Shown here: positions 6,482-9,434 of the stretch, in pieces | How the letters are laid out: each line of letters begins with the position of its first letter | How positions within the stretch are numbered: position 1 is the first letter of the stretch | Origin: Fimbriimonadaceae bacterium | GTDB lineage: Bacteria; Armatimonadota; Fimbriimonadia; Fimbriimonadales; Fimbriimonadaceae | Assembly (NCBI GenBank): GCA_020851885.1 | Contig: JADZBW010000254.1 | Coordinates: 1-9,434 of the forward strand | Reading direction: 5' to 3' | Length of the DNA: 9,434 bases | Notes under the pieces: generated by a model | What the model saw: the letters and a program-made list of their open reading frames with translations, nothing else | Told to the model about the DNA's origin: nothing | The model's database searches: none | Program-made: the position numbers and the translations under genes

Positions 6482-7305
6482 TCGGGGACCCCTGACTGTT
6501 CCATCACCTTTCTCAGCGCATTTGTGGCTTCCTCAAAAAGCTGTTCGCCGCTGAATCCGCCAAACTTGCCTGCGCTGGCGAGATGAGGCTCGATGGTCAA
6601 TGGACCGCTCCAGCCATGTTCGATCAGCCAACGCAAAGTCTCGACCATTTGGCCATCGCCTTCGCCGGCGGGGACCACTCGTTTTTCGGACTCGATTGCG
6701 TCTTTGATGTGAAGGGTATGCAGATGCGGGAGGAGCCAAGGGAACCAATCGTCCATCGCTCGATAGCCGATCAGCACGGTGTTGGCAAAATCAAAGGCAG
6801 CCAGGAAAGACGGCCCGGCAAATCGTTCGAAGAGTCGCCTCGCGTTGTCTGGATACGCACCGAAGAATTTGGCGTCATTCTCGTGGAGGAGGACCATGCC
6901 GTGGTCCTCGGCAAGTTGGATCTGCTCCGCCATCCAGGCTTCCATCACAATCCACGCGTTTTCGAAATCCTTGGGATCTACCTCTGGCGTGAAGATCCGA
7001 ATCAGGTTGGTCCCTGTCCGTCGAGCGGCGTGGATGGCTCGTTCCAGCTTCGCCAGTTCTTGCGGCTGATTGGAACCGGTCATAGGGACTTTGTTGACTG
7101 GAGAACCGATCGCCTGGATATGGAGACCTTGCTTTGCACAAGCCTCCGATACTTCGTCGAGTTGCGCGTCGGAGAGGTTCAGCACATTGTTCCCGGCGAC
7201 GCTGCGTAAGTCCAGTCCGGGGACATTCAACCGCGCCAGGGTGGCTACCTGCTGATCGAGATGGGGAGAGATCTCATCGGCGAACGCGGAAAGGACCAAG
7301 GGCAT
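6478..7305 (-). CDS. Sugar-phosphate isomerase/epimerase-like TIM-barrel protein
   Basis: Xylose-isomerase-like TIM-barrel protein (AP endonuclease 2 superfamily; IolE, hydroxypyruvate isomerase and epimerase relatives), 275 residues, cytosolic. The four metal ligands of the family are visible: E142 (LLHEND), D172 (AAFDFAN), H199 (LHIKD) and E239 (TIEPH). Typical flanking motifs are the N-terminal LSAFADEIS strand, GLDLRSVAG (30-38) and VPAGEGDGQ (211-219), the last forming the substrate loop. A divalent-metal sugar isomerase or epimerase, or a keto-inositol dehydratase, is likely; the exact substrate is unknown. It is the first gene of a two-gene operon with the dehydrogenase (4-base ATGA overlap). 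It starts only 35 bases from the divergent glycosyltransferase. TAAGTT ends 5 bases before its ATG; GAGGGG lies 11 bases before the ATG, so a Shine-Dalgarno-led start is not excluded. Confidence 0.93.
   Translation of the reverse strand: MPLVLSAFADEISPHLDQQVATLARLNVPGLDLRSVAGNNVLNLSDAQLDEVSEACAKQGLHIQAIGSPVNKVPMTGSNQPQELAKLERAIHAARRTGTNLIRIFTPEVDPKDFENAWIVMEAWMAEQIQLAEDHGMVLLHENDAKFFGAYPDNARRLFERFAGPSFLAAFDFANTVLIGYRAMDDWFPWLLPHLHTLHIKDAIESEKRVVPAGEGDGQMVETLRWLIEHGWSGPLTIEPHLASAGKFGGFSGEQLFEEATNALRKVMEQSGVPE
6489..6493 (-). promoter_or_regulatory. Shine-Dalgarno AGGGG of the dehydrogenase gene
   Basis: On the - strand AGGGG is followed by TCCCCGA and the ATG at 6481, a 7-base spacing. It lies within the end of the upstream gene and, with the ATGA overlap, marks translational coupling. 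It contrasts with the missing SD before first genes in this window. Confidence 0.6.
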
Positions 7306-7310
7306 GTCCT

Positions 7311-7316
7311 AACTTA
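7311..7316 (-). promoter_or_regulatory. -10-like box (TAAGTT) before the isomerase operon
   Basis: On the - strand TAAGTT is followed by AGGAC and the ATG at 7305 (5 bases). It fits TANNNT but is a weak hexamer, and the spacing is the shortest of the set. A GAGGGG just upstream of it could be a distant Shine-Dalgarno sequence if transcription starts further away, so the assignment is tentative. Confidence 0.35.
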
Positions 7317-7328
7317 CCCCTCGCCATG

Positions 7329-7334
7329 TAAACT
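7329..7334 (+). promoter_or_regulatory. -10-like box (TAAACT) before the glycosyltransferase gene
   Basis: TAAACT is followed by CCGCGA and GTG at 7341 (6 bases). Its first three bases are also an in-frame TAA stop, so the reading frame cannot begin further upstream. No Shine-Dalgarno sequence precedes the GTG. Together these favour a leaderless GTG start. Confidence 0.5.
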
Positions 7335-7340
7335 CCGCGA

Positions 7341-9434
7341 GTGGCAGACCACCGGGCCGGATTGCAGCGAGCGATGGCACTCCATTTGGCGGGGAAATTC
7401 CAGGAGGCGGAGGCCGCCTATCGGGTCCTCCCCCAAGGCGATCCAAACGTCCTTCAACTCTTGGGGGTTCTGCAATACCAATCGGGCCGTGCGGAAGCCG
7501 GGCTGGCGACCTTGGAGCAGGCCCTGTCCATCAAGCCTGACCATCCTGAAGCGCTTGCCAATCTTGGCGTCATCCACCATGGGCAAGGCAGGTTCAAGGA
7601 TGCGCTCGCCTGCTTTGACTCGGCCTTGCGAGTCAGCCCTGGAAGTGTGGATCTGCTGAACAAGCGGGGCTTCGTGTTGCATGACTTGGGTCGCTATGCG
7701 GAGGCGGCGAATTCGTTTCGAATGGCGATCGAAGCGGAGCCTCGATTCGTGGATGCCTGGTTCAACCTTGGCAATTCGCAACAGGAACTGGCCGACCTGG
7801 AGGCAGCGGAGCGATCGTTCCGCAAAGTGTTGGAATTGCGCCCGGATGATGTCGATGCAATGACCAACTTGGGCAGCGTCCTGTTCCACTTGCGCCGGCC
7901 TCAAGAGGCGGCCGTGGTCCTGAATCGATCGATCCAGATTCGACCAACCGCCGATGCCTATCACAACCTTGCGACCGCTCACAGTAGCCAAGGTTTGAAG
8001 GAGCAGGCGCTGTCGGCGGCAAGGACGGCGATTCAGCTTGAGCCAAAGGATGCGAGTCACCATCGACTCATGGGAAACCTCCAGATGGCTTACAAGAACA
8101 CCCCCGGGGCGATTAGCCAGTATCGAAAAGCCCTTGAATTGGCGCCCGAGGACGGACCGACACATGTCCGTTTGGGAGCGGCGCTGAATCAGGAAGGTCG
8201 TTTCGAGGAAGGGCAGGCTGTTTTGGCGAACGTCCCAAATCCTAGCGCGGGAATGAAAATCGCCCGCGCTCTTTTGGTGCCGGTTATCCCAATGAGCGTC
8301 GACGAGATCGAGACGGCTCGCAATCATGTTCTGAAGGAAGTGGGAATGCTTCGGCAACAGGACATGCTCGTAGAAGATCCGCTGCGCGACGTTTCGTTGA
8401 CGAACTTCTATTGGTCTTATCACTCGAAGGGTGAATTGGAAATGCAAAGCGCGGTGGTGGATTTGTACCAGCATGCATGTCCAAACTTGACTTGGGATTC
8501 GCCCAATCTTGTACAGAAGCGCTCTGGCAAATTCCGGGTTGGCGTCGTCAGTGCGTTTCTCCACCGGCACACCATCGGAAAGTTGTTTTTGGAACTGGTG
8601 GCAAGGCTCCGATGCGAAGATATCGAGGTTTTCACCTTCGACTGCGCTCGAAATGTCGATGATTGGACGCAAAGCCTTAACTCGCGAGTCGATGCCGCGT
8701 ACAAATTGATCCCAGACTTGCACAGTTCGCGACAGTTCATCGCGGACCAGAATTTGGACGCCGTTTTCTATCCTGAAATTGGGATGGATCCCTTTACTTA
8801 CTATCTCGCCTATTCCAGGCTGGCACCGCTTCAGTTCATGACCTGGGGACATCCGGTCTCCACCGCGCTGCCAAACATGGACTGCTTCCTGTCGTCGGTC
8901 GACTTGGAGCGAGAGGGGAGCGAGGTCGATTACAGCGAGCGATTGGTGAAGTTCCAAGAGCTGATGACGGTGTTTGCGCGGCCAGAGGGGGCGACTCTTT
9001 CCCGCCATGATTTGGGTTTGCCGGAGAATAAGCGGCTGTATGTTTGCCCTCAATCGCTGTTCAAGCTGCATCCCGACTTCGACGACGTCATCGGGCAGAT
9101 TCTCAGGGCGGATGATCGGGGGATTTTCGTCTTGCTGACGGGGAATGAGAAGCACTGGGATGAGTTGATCCTGAAGCGCTTTGGAAAGTCGATACCTGAT
9201 GTCGTGAACCGGGTGCTTATTCTGGGAAGACTGCCGATTGAGAAGTACCTGTCGCTTTGCTGCCACGCCGATGCTTTGCTAGACACATTCTATTTTGGTG
9301 GCGGCAATTCGAGCCTGGAGGCGTTCTCGGTCGGGGCGCCGATCGTGACTTGGCCAGGCAAGATGCTGAGGGGTCGGATTACCCTGGCCCAATACCGGAA
9401 GATGGATTTTGAGGATCTGATTGCCAGAGATCCG
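7341..9434 (+). CDS. TPR protein with GT41 (SPINDLY / O-GlcNAc transferase-type) glycosyltransferase domain, 3' end cut
   Basis: The largest gene here: 698 residues are visible and the frame is still open at the right edge. Residues 2-300 form about nine TPR repeats at 33-34 residue spacing (breaks near 34, 67, 101, 135, 169, 203, 236, 270), each with the A..LG......A...F..AL.l.P pattern; the last is degenerate. Residues about 398-698 match the GT41 catalytic region: RVGVVSAFLHRHTIGK (H410 aligns with human OGT H498), FYPEIGMDP (476-484), APLQFMTWGHPVST, CPQSLFKLHPDF (K575 aligns with OGT K842, which contacts UDP phosphate) and DTFYFGGGNSSLEAF (648-662). Alignments are from memory. It probably moves a sugar from UDP-sugar onto protein Ser/Thr, the TPRs selecting targets; cytosolic, no signal peptide. 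GTG 7341 is chosen because of the TAA stop at 7329 and the -10 box; TTG 7362 or ATG 7374 are alternatives. Confidence 0.92.
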   Translation, partial: MADHRAGLQRAMALHLAGKFQEAEAAYRVLPQGDPNVLQLLGVLQYQSGRAEAGLATLEQALSIKPDHPEALANLGVIHHGQGRFKDALACFDSALRVSPGSVDLLNKRGFVLHDLGRYAEAANSFRMAIEAEPRFVDAWFNLGNSQQELADLEAAERSFRKVLELRPDDVDAMTNLGSVLFHLRRPQEAAVVLNRSIQIRPTADAYHNLATAHSSQGLKEQALSAARTAIQLEPKDASHHRLMGNLQMAYKNTPGAISQYRKALELAPEDGPTHVRLGAALNQEGRFEEGQAVLANVPNPSAGMKIARALLVPVIPMSVDEIETARNHVLKEVGMLRQQDMLVEDPLRDVSLTNFYWSYHSKGELEMQSAVVDLYQHACPNLTWDSPNLVQKRSGKFRVGVVSAFLHRHTIGKLFLELVARLRCEDIEVFTFDCARNVDDWTQSLNSRVDAAYKLIPDLHSSRQFIADQNLDAVFYPEIGMDPFTYYLAYSRLAPLQFMTWGHPVSTALPNMDCFLSSVDLEREGSEVDYSERLVKFQELMTVFARPEGATLSRHDLGLPENKRLYVCPQSLFKLHPDFDDVIGQILRADDRGIFVLLTGNEKHWDELILKRFGKSIPDVVNRVLILGRLPIEKYLSLCCHADALLDTFYFGGGNSSLEAFSVGAPIVTWPGKMLRGRITLAQYRKMDFEDLIARDP

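Noticed and set aside
7314..9266. 650-codon open frame on the - strand, the longest closed one in the window
   Set aside because: It is codon-aligned with the glycosyltransferase gene, so its stops would appear only where that gene uses TTA, CTA or TCA. Those codons are avoided until a CTA near 9283. The translation has no family motif, while the + strand gives clean TPR and GT41 sequence.
1..9434. Mobile element, CRISPR array, tRNA/rRNA or phage genes
   Set aside because: No direct repeat arrays, transposase or integrase motifs, or tRNA-like folds were seen. Gaps between genes are all 60 bases or less.

Overview
This window is almost entirely coding. It carries nine genes on alternating strands, and the largest gap between genes is about 60 bases. 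Overall base composition is moderately GC-rich, with strong avoidance of TTA, CTA and TCA codons in the long genes. Gene content is chromosomal and metabolic: there is no phage, plasmid, IS, CRISPR or RNA gene. A folate/FAD-dependent TrmFO instead of TrmA, a YdbS/YdbT pair of bacterial PH-domain membrane proteins, and a sugar-isomerase plus Gfo/Idh/MocA operon suggest a non-proteobacterial, free-living heterotroph. My best guess is Armatimonadota (Fimbriimonas-like), held weakly because no taxonomic marker is present.

Layout, left to right. An aldo/keto reductase (+) is cut by the left edge. It converges on an unrecognised 167-residue protein (-), and a hairpin sits at the junction. trmFO (-) lies just upstream of that unknown gene. 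Across a 60-base divergent gap follow a small NTF2/SnoaL-like protein (+) and then the overlapping YdbS-like and YdbT-like membrane genes (+). The YdbT-like gene meets a Gfo/Idh/MocA dehydrogenase (-) tail to tail at a shared CTAG. The dehydrogenase is coupled by an ATGA overlap to a xylose-isomerase-like TIM-barrel gene (-). After only 35 bases a large TPR plus GT41 (SPINDLY/O-GlcNAc-transferase-type) glycosyltransferase (+) starts divergently and runs off the right edge.

The most interesting signal is shared between genes. The six genes whose start is visible and that can begin a transcript all have a -10-like hexamer (TANNNT or CATAAT) ending 5 to 9 bases before the start codon, and five lack a usable Shine-Dalgarno sequence. 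The two genes that follow another gene by overlap do have GGAG or AGGGG. This points to leaderless (or nearly leaderless) transcripts for first genes and SD-driven re-initiation inside operons. I do not see an obvious new defence or mobile system. The unknown 167-residue protein and the glycosyltransferase are the proteins most worth follow-up.
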